NCBI GenBank assembly: GCA_002493835.1
Contig: DLAA01000028.1
Location: forward strand, 1 to 34,737
Direction of reading: 5' to 3'
DNA length: 34,737 nt
Source: Lachnospiraceae bacterium UBA7060
GTDB taxonomy: Bacteria > Bacillota > Clostridia > Lachnospirales > Lachnospiraceae
Shown: piece by piece, positions 1 to 7,090 of the stretch
Position numbering within the stretch: position 1 is the first letter of the stretch
Layout: every line of letters begins with the position of its first letter
Position numbers and translations under genes: made by a program
The notes under the pieces: generated by a model
Database searches by the model: none
Told to the model about the DNA's origin: nothing
What the model saw: the letters and a program-made list of their open reading frames with translations, nothing else

Positions 1-1
1 T

Positions 2-169
2 CCCCACCCCGTGAAAAGTAACGTGCTGTCCGTACTTGCGGTTTTTATGCCGGAGTGTTATTCTATACTGGCAAAGAAAATTAACGGTTTCGGTTTTCCG
101 GTCATGCTGCACTGGAAAACAGGCAGTACAAGTCATAGTTATCACAGGGGTGACAGGTTAGAAAGCTAG
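2..169 (+). CDS. Possible C-terminal end of a gene cut by the window edge (unrecognised)
   Basis: This frame is open from the left edge to a TAG at 167-169, about 55 codons. I do not recognise the peptide, which ends in residues like HRGDRLES. It stops 12 bases before the next start codon. A promoter-like TTGCGG-N17-TATTCT lies inside the same stretch, so this may simply be non-coding upstream DNA. Low confidence. Confidence 0.18.
   Translation, partial: PHPVKSNVLSVLAVFMPECYSILAKKINGFGFPVMLHWKTGSTSHSYHRGDRLES
36..64 (+). promoter_or_regulatory. Candidate promoter for the YbaK-family gene
   Basis: A -35 box TTGCGG (36-41) and a -10 box TATTCT (59-64) are separated by 17 bases, about 110 bases upstream of the ATG at 182. 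Both boxes depart from consensus, and a partial open frame overlaps them, so this is only a candidate. Confidence 0.3.
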
Positions 170-181
170 GAGTGACAGAAA

Positions 182-652
182 ATGGCAATCGAACGAGTTA
201 AAAAATATTTTGAGAACTACGGGATGGCAGAGAAAATTCGAGAGTTTGACGTATCCAGTGCCACGGTGGAGCTGGCGGCAGCAGCTCTACAGTGTGAACC
301 ACAGAGGATTGCCAAAACATTATCCTTTCTGGTGGACGGGCATGCGGTGTTGATTGTGACTGCAGGGGACACCAAGATTGACAATGCGAAATATAAGGCG
401 CAGTTTGGCACGAAGGCAAAGATGCTGCAGCCGGAGGCGGTGGAAACGCTGGTTGGCCATGCTGTTGGCGGCGTATGTCCTTTTGCGGTCAATGAGGGTG
501 TGGATATCTATCTTGACGTGTCTCTGAAACGATTTGAAACGGTCTTCCCTGCCTGTGGAAGCTCTAACAGTGCGATAGAACTCACAATCGCTGAATTGGA
601 GAAATACGCTGGGTATTTGGAATGGGTGGATGTTTGTAAGGTATCCAATTGA
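182..652 (+). CDS. YbaK/EbsC-family aminoacyl-tRNA deacylase
   Basis: A 156-residue protein, the usual length for a single-domain YbaK/EbsC protein. These are cytosolic enzymes that hydrolyse mischarged tRNA, typically Cys-tRNA(Pro) or Ala-tRNA(Pro). The sequence shows IAKTLSF with the conserved lysine near residue 45, the central GGVCPFA loop near residue 98, and a late CGSSNSAIELT segment, all typical of the family. The start is supported by AGGAG about 10 bases upstream. The gene appears monocistronic, with the next gene 144 bases away behind its own promoter. Family assignment is firm. The exact tRNA substrate cannot be read from sequence, and the YbaK versus ProX-like subgroup was not resolved. 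Confidence 0.88.
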   Translation: MAIERVKKYFENYGMAEKIREFDVSSATVELAAAALQCEPQRIAKTLSFLVDGHAVLIVTAGDTKIDNAKYKAQFGTKAKMLQPEAVETLVGHAVGGVCPFAVNEGVDIYLDVSLKRFETVFPACGSSNSAIELTIAELEKYAGYLEWVDVCKVSN

Positions 653-726
653 AAAAGGGGAAGATATATTAACAACCTATAAACAAAAGGATATGGATAT
701 CGTCAGTTGAGATTTTATTGAAGTGA

Positions 727-755
727 TTGACAATGCTGTGTCACAGTGATAAAAT
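727..755 (+). promoter_or_regulatory. Promoter of the TetR-family regulator
   Basis: A perfect -35 TTGACA (727-732) and a near-perfect -10 TAAAAT (750-755) are 17 bases apart. The predicted transcription start falls inside the palindrome at 757-773, the classic arrangement for autorepression. Confidence 0.75.
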
Positions 756-756
756 T

Positions 757-773
757 AGACTGACAGTCAGTCT
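757..773 (+). promoter_or_regulatory. Palindromic TetR-type operator
   Basis: The sequence agactgacagtcagtct is a perfect 8-base inverted repeat around one central base. It begins one base after the -10 box and ends 23 bases before the TetR start codon. TGAC/GTCA arms of this kind are common for Firmicute TetR-family repressors. The inferred role is autorepression and perhaps control of the downstream CPBP/HD-GYP genes. Confidence 0.75.
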
Positions 774-796
774 ATAAATGGGAGCGTGCGGGTCCA

Positions 797-1447
797 ATGC
801 GTGTAGTAAAAGAAGCAGAAGAACGTAAAAACGAAATATTGGACGTGGCAGAAAAACTATTCGGAACAAAAGGCTTTGACAATACGAGCACCAGTGACAT
901 TCTCACTGAAATCGGTATTGCAAGAGGAACGCTCTATTATCATTTTAAATCGAAAGAGGAAATCCTGGACGCCATGATCAGCCGCATGACAAATCGGCTG
1001 ATTGCGAAAGCAAAAGCGATTGTGGATCAGAAAAATATACCTGTGTTGGAGCGCCTTACAATGATGATGCTTTCACTTAACGTGAGTGAGGGTAAATTTG
1101 GTCAAGAGCTTTTGATGCAGGCGCATAAACCGCAGAATGCCCTCATGCATCAGAAAATGGAGAAGCATCTGCTCTCAGGTATCAATCCGATTATTGCTGA
1201 TTTAATAAAAGAGGCAGCGAAGCAGGGGATATGCCAGACTGACTATCCGGAAGAAGTCGCGGAAATGACATTTTTGTATGCCAATACTATATTTGATGAC
1301 CTTATGGGACATAATGAAGAAGAAAAGCTAAGAAAGATAACGGCATATATATATAATTTGGAGAGGCTTTTAAATATGGAGCAGGGCAGTATGAAAGCGG
1401 TTATTATGCCTCTTTTTGAAAAGAATGGAAAGAAAACAATAAATTAA
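797..1447 (+). CDS. TetR/AcrR-family transcriptional regulator
   Basis: A 216-residue regulator of typical TetR length. The N-terminal helix-turn-helix covers about residues 10-57: ILDVAEKLFGTKGFDNTSTSDILTEIGIARGTLYYHF, ending in the family hallmark YYHFKSKEEIL. The rest is an all-helical ligand-binding and dimerisation domain with no recognisable ligand signature. The start is ATG at 797. A weak GGGAG lies about 13 bases upstream. The gene sits just behind a TTGACA/TAAAAT promoter with a perfect palindrome, so it probably represses itself. A strong intrinsic terminator follows, so read-through into the CPBP gene would be limited. The inducer is unknown. Confidence 0.9.
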   Translation: MRVVKEAEERKNEILDVAEKLFGTKGFDNTSTSDILTEIGIARGTLYYHFKSKEEILDAMISRMTNRLIAKAKAIVDQKNIPVLERLTMMMLSLNVSEGKFGQELLMQAHKPQNALMHQKMEKHLLSGINPIIADLIKEAAKQGICQTDYPEEVAEMTFLYANTIFDDLMGHNEEEKLRKITAYIYNLERLLNMEQGSMKAVIMPLFEKNGKKTIN

Positions 1448-1456
1448 ATAACAATT

Positions 1457-1484
1457 CAGAGGAACAGAATGTTCCTTTGTTTTT
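1457..1484 (+). terminator. Rho-independent terminator after the TetR gene
   Basis: A 10-pair stem (one G-U pair) with a GAA loop spans 1457-1479 and is followed directly by five T residues and a further T-rich stretch. It lies 10 bases after the stop codon. This is one of the clearest intrinsic terminators in the window. Confidence 0.85.
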
Positions 1485-1586
1485 CACTCTTTTATAGACA
1501 GGCAGACGGTCAATAGAAGAGTGCTGATGGAGAAGCATAGTCAAGAGCGGGTTTGTTATCAGCATCGGTAAAGGGAGGAGATAGAC

Positions 1587-2426
1587 ATGATGAAAACAAA
1601 TTATCTGAAAAAATATATTATTAGTTCCTATGTGCTGGTCTGGGTACTCATTATTTGTGTGGCTGGCGTGGCAAGTTTGGTTTTTCATGCGCCGCCTGTT
1701 ATTATGTGGATAATTCGTAATCTAATTGCATGGTCACCTACATATCTGCTTCTTATTGGATGGAAATATTTTAGGCCGGATGAAACAAGAGTGGCTTTTG
1801 TAAAGAGATGTTTTTCCGGTAAAGTAAAATTGATTCCTATGATATGTTCTTTTGCACTTACATTTGGAATCAGTGTGTTATCGTTGTTCATTTTTTCCAT
1901 GATTATGGGGAAGTCAATGATATCCTATATTAATTGGGGAACAACAGCATTGCCGCTTAGTATTTTCCTGTCCTTTACTTCGGGGCCGACAGGTGAAGAA
2001 TTAGGATGGCGTGGTTTTATGCGGGAAGAGTTTAACAAGAAGTATGGTTTTTTGAAATCCTCTGTCTGCCAAGGCTTGGTATGGTGTTTCTGGCATACTC
2101 TGTTGTGGGTAGTAGATTCTGAATTTACCGATTGGAGGGCAATTCCCTATGTAATTTCCAACATTGTTGTTATTACTTGTATGACTGTTTTGATGAACAT
2201 TTTTTTAGAACAGCATAACAACCTGATCTATTCGGTATTGCTGCATTTTGGATTTAATATCATTTATGTATTTTTAGATGCAGATATAGGATTTTTTGTG
2301 ATTTTGACGGTTCTCTATTTGATAATTACTCCGACTGCAGGATTGATAAGGAATAGAATGGTTAATAACTCATTGAAAAATAATGATTGTAAACAAAAGG
2401 GAGAAGTCGATAAACTATGGAAATAA
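1587..2426 (+). CDS. CPBP-family intramembrane metalloprotease (CAAX protease/bacteriocin-processing type)
   Basis: A 279-residue polytopic membrane protein. The Abi/CPBP motifs are visible: EELGWRGFM with the glutamate pair at residues 137-138, CFWHT with H170, and HFGFN with H220 and N224. These glutamates, histidines and the asparagine form the active site in this superfamily, whose members include prenyl-protein (CAAX) proteases and bacteriocin self-immunity proteins. At least six hydrophobic segments are present. GGGAGG lies 8 bases before the ATG. The last 10 bases overlap the HD-GYP gene, so the two are probably translationally coupled. No bacteriocin gene is seen nearby, so the substrate is unknown. 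Confidence 0.85.
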   Translation: MMKTNYLKKYIISSYVLVWVLIICVAGVASLVFHAPPVIMWIIRNLIAWSPTYLLLIGWKYFRPDETRVAFVKRCFSGKVKLIPMICSFALTFGISVLSLFIFSMIMGKSMISYINWGTTALPLSIFLSFTSGPTGEELGWRGFMREEFNKKYGFLKSSVCQGLVWCFWHTLLWVVDSEFTDWRAIPYVISNIVVITCMTVLMNIFLEQHNNLIYSVLLHFGFNIIYVFLDADIGFFVILTVLYLIITPTAGLIRNRMVNNSLKNNDCKQKGEVDKLWK

Positions 2427-3754
2427 AAATACTGGAAATATTGGAGACAGCGACAATCGCTGTCAGTGGTTTCCTGATAAAAAAATATGTATTTCTAGAG
2501 CCGGATATGGAGACCAAGAGGCAGCATATTTTTTACGGGATCAGCTTTTTATTGACGGGTATTATGTTTGTCGCTTTTGGGAAAGATGACGCAACAATGG
2601 CAGCATTATTTATGATTGGGTTAAATATCTGTCTTGGCAGGAAAAAAGAAAGATTGAGGGGACTGGTTTCGATGATACCTTTTCCGGGTATCATCAATGG
2701 GCTTTTGGTTCCGGTTCTGCTAGTGCCGCCGTATTTGATTGCACTGTCCGCACAGCAAACAAAGATCTATCAATTTGTGCTGTATGGCATATTGATTGTA
2801 CTGTTTATTCTATTTTATGTAAAAGGACAGAACTGGCGCAGTTGGTTTCATGAGAATACAAAGCATAGGAGTCTGCGAAGATCAGAGAAATATCTGCTTT
2901 GGGCAGTCGGGATTTTAATGCTGCTTTTTTCTAACAACATGGCAATGCAGATTGCGGCAGACGGAGAAAGTGTGCGGGCGACAGACAGTATGTATGGACG
3001 GGGGTTGACTTCTTTCATCGGAATCAGCAGCATTTCTGCCTTTGTCATGACGATTACGATTATTGTGTTGATCATGCAGGGCAATAAGCGTTCTTTTTAT
3101 CATGAGCAGGTTTCCAGTATGCAGTCGGGTATCATAACGTTTATGGCGGAGGTCGTGGAGAATAGAGATGACAATACAGGCGGGCATATCAGGCGCACAG
3201 CAGAGTATGTAGTGTGCATTGCAAAGGAGTTGAAAAGACAGGGTAAATACAGTGATATTCTAACGGACAGGTATATGAGTGACATGGTGGTGGCAGCACC
3301 GCTTCATGACATCGGGAAAATACATTTACCGGATGCTGTTTTGAACAAGCCAGGGAAACTGACGGAAGAAGAGTTTGAGATTATGAAAACGCACACTACT
3401 GCAGGAGAGGAATTGCTTACCCATGCAAAGGAAGAGCTTGGAGAGTCGGGATACCTGAATACGGCAGTGGAGATGGCGGCGTACCATCATGAATGGTGGA
3501 ATGGAAAGGGCTATCCTTATGGTATAAAGGGGGAAGAAATACCGCTTTGCGCGAGAATTATGGCAGTGGCGGACGTTTTTGATGCATTGATTTCCAAACG
3601 CTGTTATAAAAATGCCATGCCGCTCGAGAAGGCATGTATGATCATCAGGGAGAAATCCGGCACTCATTTTGACCCGGCGGTTGTGGAAGCATTTTTGGCA
3701 GGAGTTCACAGCTGCGGCAGGAGTGAATGCGATTCGATCCGCTGTGTTGATTGA
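2417..3754 (+). CDS. Membrane-anchored HD-GYP domain phosphodiesterase (probable c-di-GMP hydrolase)
   Basis: 445 residues. The first ~235 residues are a multi-pass membrane region of about seven hydrophobic segments, not recognised as a named sensor domain. The C-terminal part is an HD-GYP domain: ENRDDNTGGHIRRTAEYV (about 245-262), the HD pair in PLHDIGKIHLPD (about 297-298), HHEWWNGKGYPYG (about 357-369), and AVADVFDALISKRCYK. HD-GYP proteins hydrolyse cyclic di-GMP to pGpG or GMP. All metal-binding motifs appear intact. The ATG has AAAGGGAG upstream and overlaps the preceding CPBP gene by 10 bases. A membrane sensor that lowers c-di-GMP would fit a motile cell with the chemoreceptors found elsewhere in the window, but that link is inference. 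Confidence 0.88.
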   Translation: MEIKILEILETATIAVSGFLIKKYVFLEPDMETKRQHIFYGISFLLTGIMFVAFGKDDATMAALFMIGLNICLGRKKERLRGLVSMIPFPGIINGLLVPVLLVPPYLIALSAQQTKIYQFVLYGILIVLFILFYVKGQNWRSWFHENTKHRSLRRSEKYLLWAVGILMLLFSNNMAMQIAADGESVRATDSMYGRGLTSFIGISSISAFVMTITIIVLIMQGNKRSFYHEQVSSMQSGIITFMAEVVENRDDNTGGHIRRTAEYVVCIAKELKRQGKYSDILTDRYMSDMVVAAPLHDIGKIHLPDAVLNKPGKLTEEEFEIMKTHTTAGEELLTHAKEELGESGYLNTAVEMAAYHHEWWNGKGYPYGIKGEEIPLCARIMAVADVFDALISKRCYKNAMPLEKACMIIREKSGTHFDPAVVEAFLAGVHSCGRSECDSIRCVD

Positions 3755-3790
3755 GATACGGGGTGCCCCTTTTAACGGCGCCCCGTATCT
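3754..3790. terminator. Hairpin between convergent genes
   Basis: Two 14-base arms (3754-3767 and 3777-3790) pair with one G-T mismatch around a 9-base loop. The hairpin starts at the last base of the HD-GYP stop codon and ends 7 bases before the stop of the facing minus-strand gene. No T-tract follows on either strand, so it may be a bidirectional terminator of reduced strength or an RNA-stabilising element. Confidence 0.55.
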
Positions 3791-3796
3791 ATTGGC

Positions 3797-4642
3797 TTAT
3801 CCAATGGAGACATAAAATTGCTGTTGATTTTCCTGTTCTTTTTGCGATACTTTCCATTCGTCGGCAAAAGCGTCATTTGCTCTGCCCAATATGGCGAATT
3901 GGAATTTCAGTTCTCTTTGTTTTCTTTTTTCCATCTCTTTGAGCTCAGCCTGTTTCTGGTCTGTATTGACATCGCGTCTTTTATCCTGCCTTATTTCTCC
4001 TTCTAAAACGGCAATGTCATTGTTAGTGCCTGCGATGACAGCTCCTTGACGGTCTGCTTGCTGCAAGGAAGAATCTGCGGATACCATTGCCTGCATTTCC
4101 TTGTAGGAGAAGCCGGTGTCTGTATCGCTGTCTATGGGTTCTGTTTCTTTTTCATCTATGTTCTCTTCGGTGTTTTCATCTGTTGAAACTTTTTCTGGAT
4201 TTGTGCCGGCTTTTTCGGGCTGGTTCATCTCTTCCATTAAAATAACAGTGCCATCGCTGCTTTTGTATATGACAGTTCCCGGCTGTCCGGTTTGCTGTTC
4301 TTTTGCCGGTTCCTGTGCTGATGATGTCTCCTGCTCCGATTTCGTCTCTTCCTGCATCCTTGCCAGCATGATTTCTCTCTTCTGTGTTCTGCAAAGCTCT
4401 TCCTGATGCTGCTTTAGTTCTGTGTTGAGACCGGATATTTCTTTTTGAAGCTTCTTTTTTTCGTTTGCTTTTTCAGTGACAGTAAGTTCTTCTTCTGAAG
4501 ACAATTTCTGCATTTTTTGCTGGACATCTGCGATTTCATTTTGAATGTTTTTGCTTTTTTGATCTTTCAAATTTGATGCATTTGTCACAGTCGTCTGCAT
4601 GCCGAACATACTATTCATTGATGGTATGCTGCCAATTGCCAT
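3797..4642 (-). CDS. Coiled-coil protein of unknown function
   Basis: 281 residues from the ATG at 4642. I prefer this start because GAAGGAG lies 7 bases before it; an ATG 33 bases further upstream has no such site. No signal peptide or membrane segment is visible. Residues ~22-90 are a charged, glutamine-rich coiled coil (DQKSKNIQNEIADVQQKM and following). The middle (~90-190) is acidic and low complexity. The C-terminal ~90 residues are again helical (AELKEMEKRKQREL). I do not recognise an enzymatic domain. The composition is reminiscent of FlxA-like or other flagellum-associated helical proteins, but that is only a resemblance. No partner gene is linked: a 254-base gap lies upstream, and the neighbour downstream is convergent. 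Confidence 0.7.
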   Translation of the reverse strand: MAIGSIPSMNSMFGMQTTVTNASNLKDQKSKNIQNEIADVQQKMQKLSSEEELTVTEKANEKKKLQKEISGLNTELKQHQEELCRTQKREIMLARMQEETKSEQETSSAQEPAKEQQTGQPGTVIYKSSDGTVILMEEMNQPEKAGTNPEKVSTDENTEENIDEKETEPIDSDTDTGFSYKEMQAMVSADSSLQQADRQGAVIAGTNNDIAVLEGEIRQDKRRDVNTDQKQAELKEMEKRKQRELKFQFAILGRANDAFADEWKVSQKEQENQQQFYVSIG

Positions 4643-4705
4643 AGAGTCAACTCCTTCCTTATTTTTATATGCCATAGGAAATTGCGACAGTGAAAATCAC
4701 TTAAG

Positions 4706-4724
4706 GAGAATGCGAAGCATTCTC
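4706..4724. repeat. Perfect small inverted repeat in the intergenic gap
   Basis: The arms gagaatgc and gcattctc flank a GAA loop. The hairpin lies 64 bases upstream of the coiled-coil gene's start and would be in its 5' leader. There is no T-tract, so it is not an obvious terminator. Confidence 0.45.
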
Positions 4725-4748
4725 TGAATTCTGTTTGCCGGTTATTTC

Positions 4749-4774
4749 GTTTACTATACTTATAGTTTACTATT
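4749..4774. repeat. 10-base direct repeat, possible regulator site
   Basis: gtttactata (4749-4758) and gtttactatt (4765-4774) repeat with a 16-base period in the gap upstream of the minus-strand coiled-coil gene. A TATAGT-like -10 on the minus strand overlaps the repeat. A bound protein or repeated promoter elements are possible; nothing decisive is seen. Confidence 0.3.
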
Positions 4775-4896
4775 AGGTACAGGCAGGAGGCAAGACTGTT
4801 TTTATAATGTATTGCATTTTTGGTGAAATAGACGAAGAATGATAAAAGTTTTCTCTAGGTGATTACTTTTTCGAATGATTTAAATGCTCCTTAATT

Positions 4897-5262
4897 TTAG
4901 TTTAGACAGGTGATTTCCATGACCTGTTCGATCATCTGGTGCAAGAGTCGGCTTTGAGGGGTGTCTGCTGCCCGATAATAGACTTCCTTCCCCTCACGGC
5001 GGCTGGTGATCAGGCCGCTGCTGCGCAATGGGCGCAGGTGATGGGAGACTGCAGGGCTGGACATATCCAGCAGAGCAGAAATATTGATGACACATTCTTC
5101 ACAGTGGCAGAGCAGAAAAAAGATACGGATTCTGGTGGGATCTCCGAGTTGTTTGAAGATTTCTGCAACCGCCTGGAAATCATCGATATTATTGAGCTGC
5201 TCTTGGATACGAGATGTTTTTGTTTCATCTTCATGATGGTGTGGTAGTTCTTTTTTTATCAT
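4897..5262 (-). CDS. ArsR/SmtB-family winged-helix regulator
   Basis: 121 residues, the family norm. The winged helix covers about residues 28-100: LGDPTRIRIFFLLCHCEECVINISALLDMSSPAVSHHLRPLRSSGLITSRREGKEVYY. The cysteine cluster C52-x-C54-x2-C57 sits where ArsR/CadC-type sensors carry their ELCVCDL metal-binding motif, and the N-terminus has HHHEDE (residues 8-13). A metal- or thiol-sensing role is therefore plausible. C-terminal D100, H108 and E112/E116 could also form a helix-5 site. GGAGG precedes the ATG. It is the second gene of a two-gene operon, 16 bases after the hydrolase. No metal transporter is linked, so the regulated function is unclear. Confidence 0.88.
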   Translation of the reverse strand: MIKKELPHHHEDETKTSRIQEQLNNIDDFQAVAEIFKQLGDPTRIRIFFLLCHCEECVINISALLDMSSPAVSHHLRPLRSSGLITSRREGKEVYYRAADTPQSRLLHQMIEQVMEITCLN

Positions 5263-5278
5263 ATAAATTCCTCCGTTT

Positions 5279-5839
5279 TCACTCCCGCGAGCAAAAAGCT
5301 CTCGTCTTTTGCATCACATCCATCAGGATTTCAATATTTTTTAAGGAATTTCCGCACTCGAGGGAATGATTGCAGCCTTCATACACAGTTAGCGGAATGT
5401 GATTTACTTCTGCAAGCCGGATTATATCATCCGTATTGCTCCATGGATCTGCGGTTCCAATAAAAGCGGCGGCTTTGACCGGCGCAAATGAGAAGGTCTG
5501 GGCCAGAGGTGTATACAGAACTTGTTTAGCATCAGTCAGTTCTTGTTTTTTGGCATAGGAGGCGGCAATGATTGTTCCAATGCTTTTTGAGACAAAGAGC
5601 ACGTCGTCACAGGCAGACCAGTCAATGTCTGCAAGTGCCGTTTCGGCTTGTGAGAACAGTGCTTTGTAGGCTTCCATCATTTTCTCGTCATTGCCGCGAA
5701 GATTTTCGGCTTTATAAGTATAGTTCACATTTCTGTAGTCTTCATACCCCAGTTCGCAGGCGATCTTTCGGCTGTAATACAAAAGAGGCTTGTCGCAGTG
5801 GTATCCGATGCCGGGAAAGTAGACAGCTATTTTTGACAT
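5279..5839 (-). CDS. Small alpha/beta-hydrolase family protein
   Basis: 186 residues from the ATG at 5839. An upstream in-frame ATG at 5938 is ruled out because it coincides with the -10 box of the mapped promoter. The fold is inferred from MSKIAVYFPGIGYHCDKPLLYYS at the N-terminus, a nucleophile-elbow-like VSKSIGT (S86), IGTADPWSN (D131) and GCNHSLE (H158), giving a Ser-Asp-His set in the right order. The oxyanion glycine after the first strand is present in FPGIG. No signal peptide is visible, so it is probably cytosolic. The substrate cannot be predicted. It heads an operon with the ArsR regulator, so its expression may respond to the ArsR signal. Confidence 0.7.
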   Translation of the reverse strand: MSKIAVYFPGIGYHCDKPLLYYSRKIACELGYEDYRNVNYTYKAENLRGNDEKMMEAYKALFSQAETALADIDWSACDDVLFVSKSIGTIIAASYAKKQELTDAKQVLYTPLAQTFSFAPVKAAAFIGTADPWSNTDDIIRLAEVNHIPLTVYEGCNHSLECGNSLKNIEILMDVMQKTRAFCSRE

Positions 5840-5938
5840 GGCAGTTTTTCCTTTCTCAATTTTTCTGTTGTCTTGTTCTGTATGATAAATGATTTTGCAT
5901 TTATGTTTGGTTTCCACTTCAAATATGTAGTTTGCCAC

Positions 5939-5967
5939 ATAATATACTTGGATTTTGTGGTTGTCAA
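5939..5967 (-). promoter_or_regulatory. Promoter of the hydrolase-arsR operon
   Basis: On the minus strand, TTGACA (5967-5962) and TATTAT (5944-5939) are separated by 17 bases. The start of transcription would lie near 5932, leaving a leader of about 90 bases before the ATG at 5839. Confidence 0.75.
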
Positions 5968-6050
5968 TACAAAAATGGAGTTATTTAAGGAAATTCTTGA
6001 ACATTTGATAGTCTACGCATCTTTCCCTACATTTCTATTTTAATAAAATA

Positions 6051-6064
6051 TGAAATTGATTTCA
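6051..6064 (+). promoter_or_regulatory. Second LacI/CcpA-like operator, upstream of the sugar operon
   Basis: tgaaattgatttca is an inverted repeat (tgaaat/atttca) around a central TG. It shares the TGAAAT left arm with the site at 6149-6162 and lies 98 bases upstream of it. Two sites at this spacing would allow a LacI-family repressor to form a loop. It departs from the usual central CG. Confidence 0.45.
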
Positions 6065-6109
6065 GTATTATATACAAAAAACATTATTAGAAATTATATA
6101 ATATGTCAA

Positions 6110-6138
6110 TTTACAATAATTACATGAAATAGTATTCT
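6110..6138 (+). promoter_or_regulatory. Promoter of the HAD-PTS-GH13-lacI operon
   Basis: TTTACA (6110-6115) and TATTCT (6133-6138) are separated by 17 bases. The predicted start near 6145 lies just before the operator-like site at 6149-6162. Confidence 0.55.
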
Positions 6139-6148
6139 ATAGTAAAAG

Positions 6149-6162
6149 TGAAATCGATAACA
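6149..6162 (+). promoter_or_regulatory. Operator/cre-like site downstream of the sugar operon promoter
   Basis: tgaaatcgataaca fits the LacI/GalR-family pattern TGWAANCGNTNWCA at every fixed position. It overlaps the first transcribed bases, a position expected for repression. The binder could be the LacI-family protein encoded at the end of this operon, the global regulator CcpA, or both. Confidence 0.65.
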
Positions 6163-6201
6163 TAATGGAAATGGGATAAAGTGCAAAAGGAGAGGATGGA
6201 T

Positions 6202-7044
6202 ATGGAGAAAAAAGTGATTTTCTTAGATATTGACGGGACATTGACGGAACCCGGGAGCAATGATCCGCCAAAGTCCGCTATACAGGCAATCGAACAGGCA
6301 AGAGGAGAAGGGCATTATGTGTTCCTGTGCACTGGCAGAAATTATGATATGCTTCGGCCGATTTTGAGATATGATTTCGATGGATTGATAGCCAGTTCGG
6401 GGGGATATATCGAATGTGGCGGCAAGGTGATATATGACTGTCCGATGACGGAGGGCCAAAGACAGTCCGTGATGGATCTTTTACAGAAGAATGGAATATT
6501 CCGAACCGTGGAGTGTATGGACGGCGCATACACGGATGAAGGGTTTAAGGATTTTTTGAGAGAACATGCCGGGGAAGGAGGCAACAGCGAATTGCTGCGC
6601 TGGCGGGAACAGATCGAAAAATCGCTGAATATTCGTCCGATGAAAGAGTATAGGGGACAGCCGGTATATAAAATTGTCATTATGAGCCCCTCGCTTGAGC
6701 AGATTGCAGAACCGTCCAAGGTGCTGGCATCCGATTTTGTGTTCTGTATACAGGATAAAGAGAAAGGCGGCTTTATCAACGGGGAAGTGGTGAACAGGAA
6801 ATTTGACAAAGGGAAAGCGGTACTAAAAGTATGCAGCTATCTCGGGATTCCCGTAAGCGATTCTGTAGGGTTTGGCGACAGTATGAATGACAGGGAAATG
6901 ATAGAGACGGTGGGACTTGGCATATGTATGGAAAACGGCAGTTTGGCATTGAAAGAAATTGCCGACGACGTTTGTCCTTCCGTGAAGGAAGACGGGATTC
7001 GAAATGCCTTTCTCAAATATCATCTTATAAACAAATGCTATTAA
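6202..7044 (+). CDS. HAD-superfamily (Cof-type, subfamily IIB) phosphatase
   Basis: 280 residues from the ATG at 6202, with AAAGGAGAGG upstream. A GTG at 6181 and an ATG at 6196 are in frame but badly spaced. HAD motifs: FLDIDGTLTEPG (nucleophile D9, acid D11), LCTGR (motif II), a lysine before the cap exit, and GFGDSMNDREMIE (motif IV). The insertion of a C2-type cap places it in Cof/HAD-IIB, a family of sugar-phosphate phosphatases that includes sucrose-6-phosphate phosphatases. It is the first gene of an operon with a sucrose-type PTS transporter and an amylosucrase-like enzyme, 46 bases upstream of the PTS gene. That context suggests it acts on the phosphorylated disaccharide or on a derived sugar phosphate. 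The substrate is inference. Confidence 0.87.
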   Translation: MEKKVIFLDIDGTLTEPGSNDPPKSAIQAIEQARGEGHYVFLCTGRNYDMLRPILRYDFDGLIASSGGYIECGGKVIYDCPMTEGQRQSVMDLLQKNGIFRTVECMDGAYTDEGFKDFLREHAGEGGNSELLRWREQIEKSLNIRPMKEYRGQPVYKIVIMSPSLEQIAEPSKVLASDFVFCIQDKEKGGFINGEVVNRKFDKGKAVLKVCSYLGIPVSDSVGFGDSMNDREMIETVGLGICMENGSLALKEIADDVCPSVKEDGIRNAFLKYHLINKCY

Positions 7045-7090
7045 AGAAAAGAAGGAAAAACGGGTTTCACATGAAAAGGAGGAGAGCGGG

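Noticed and set aside
5840..5938. Longer N-terminus for the alpha/beta-hydrolase starting at 5938
   Set aside because: That ATG overlaps the -10 box of a TTGACA-N17-TATTAT promoter, so it would not be in the transcript; the ATG at 5839 has a ribosome site.
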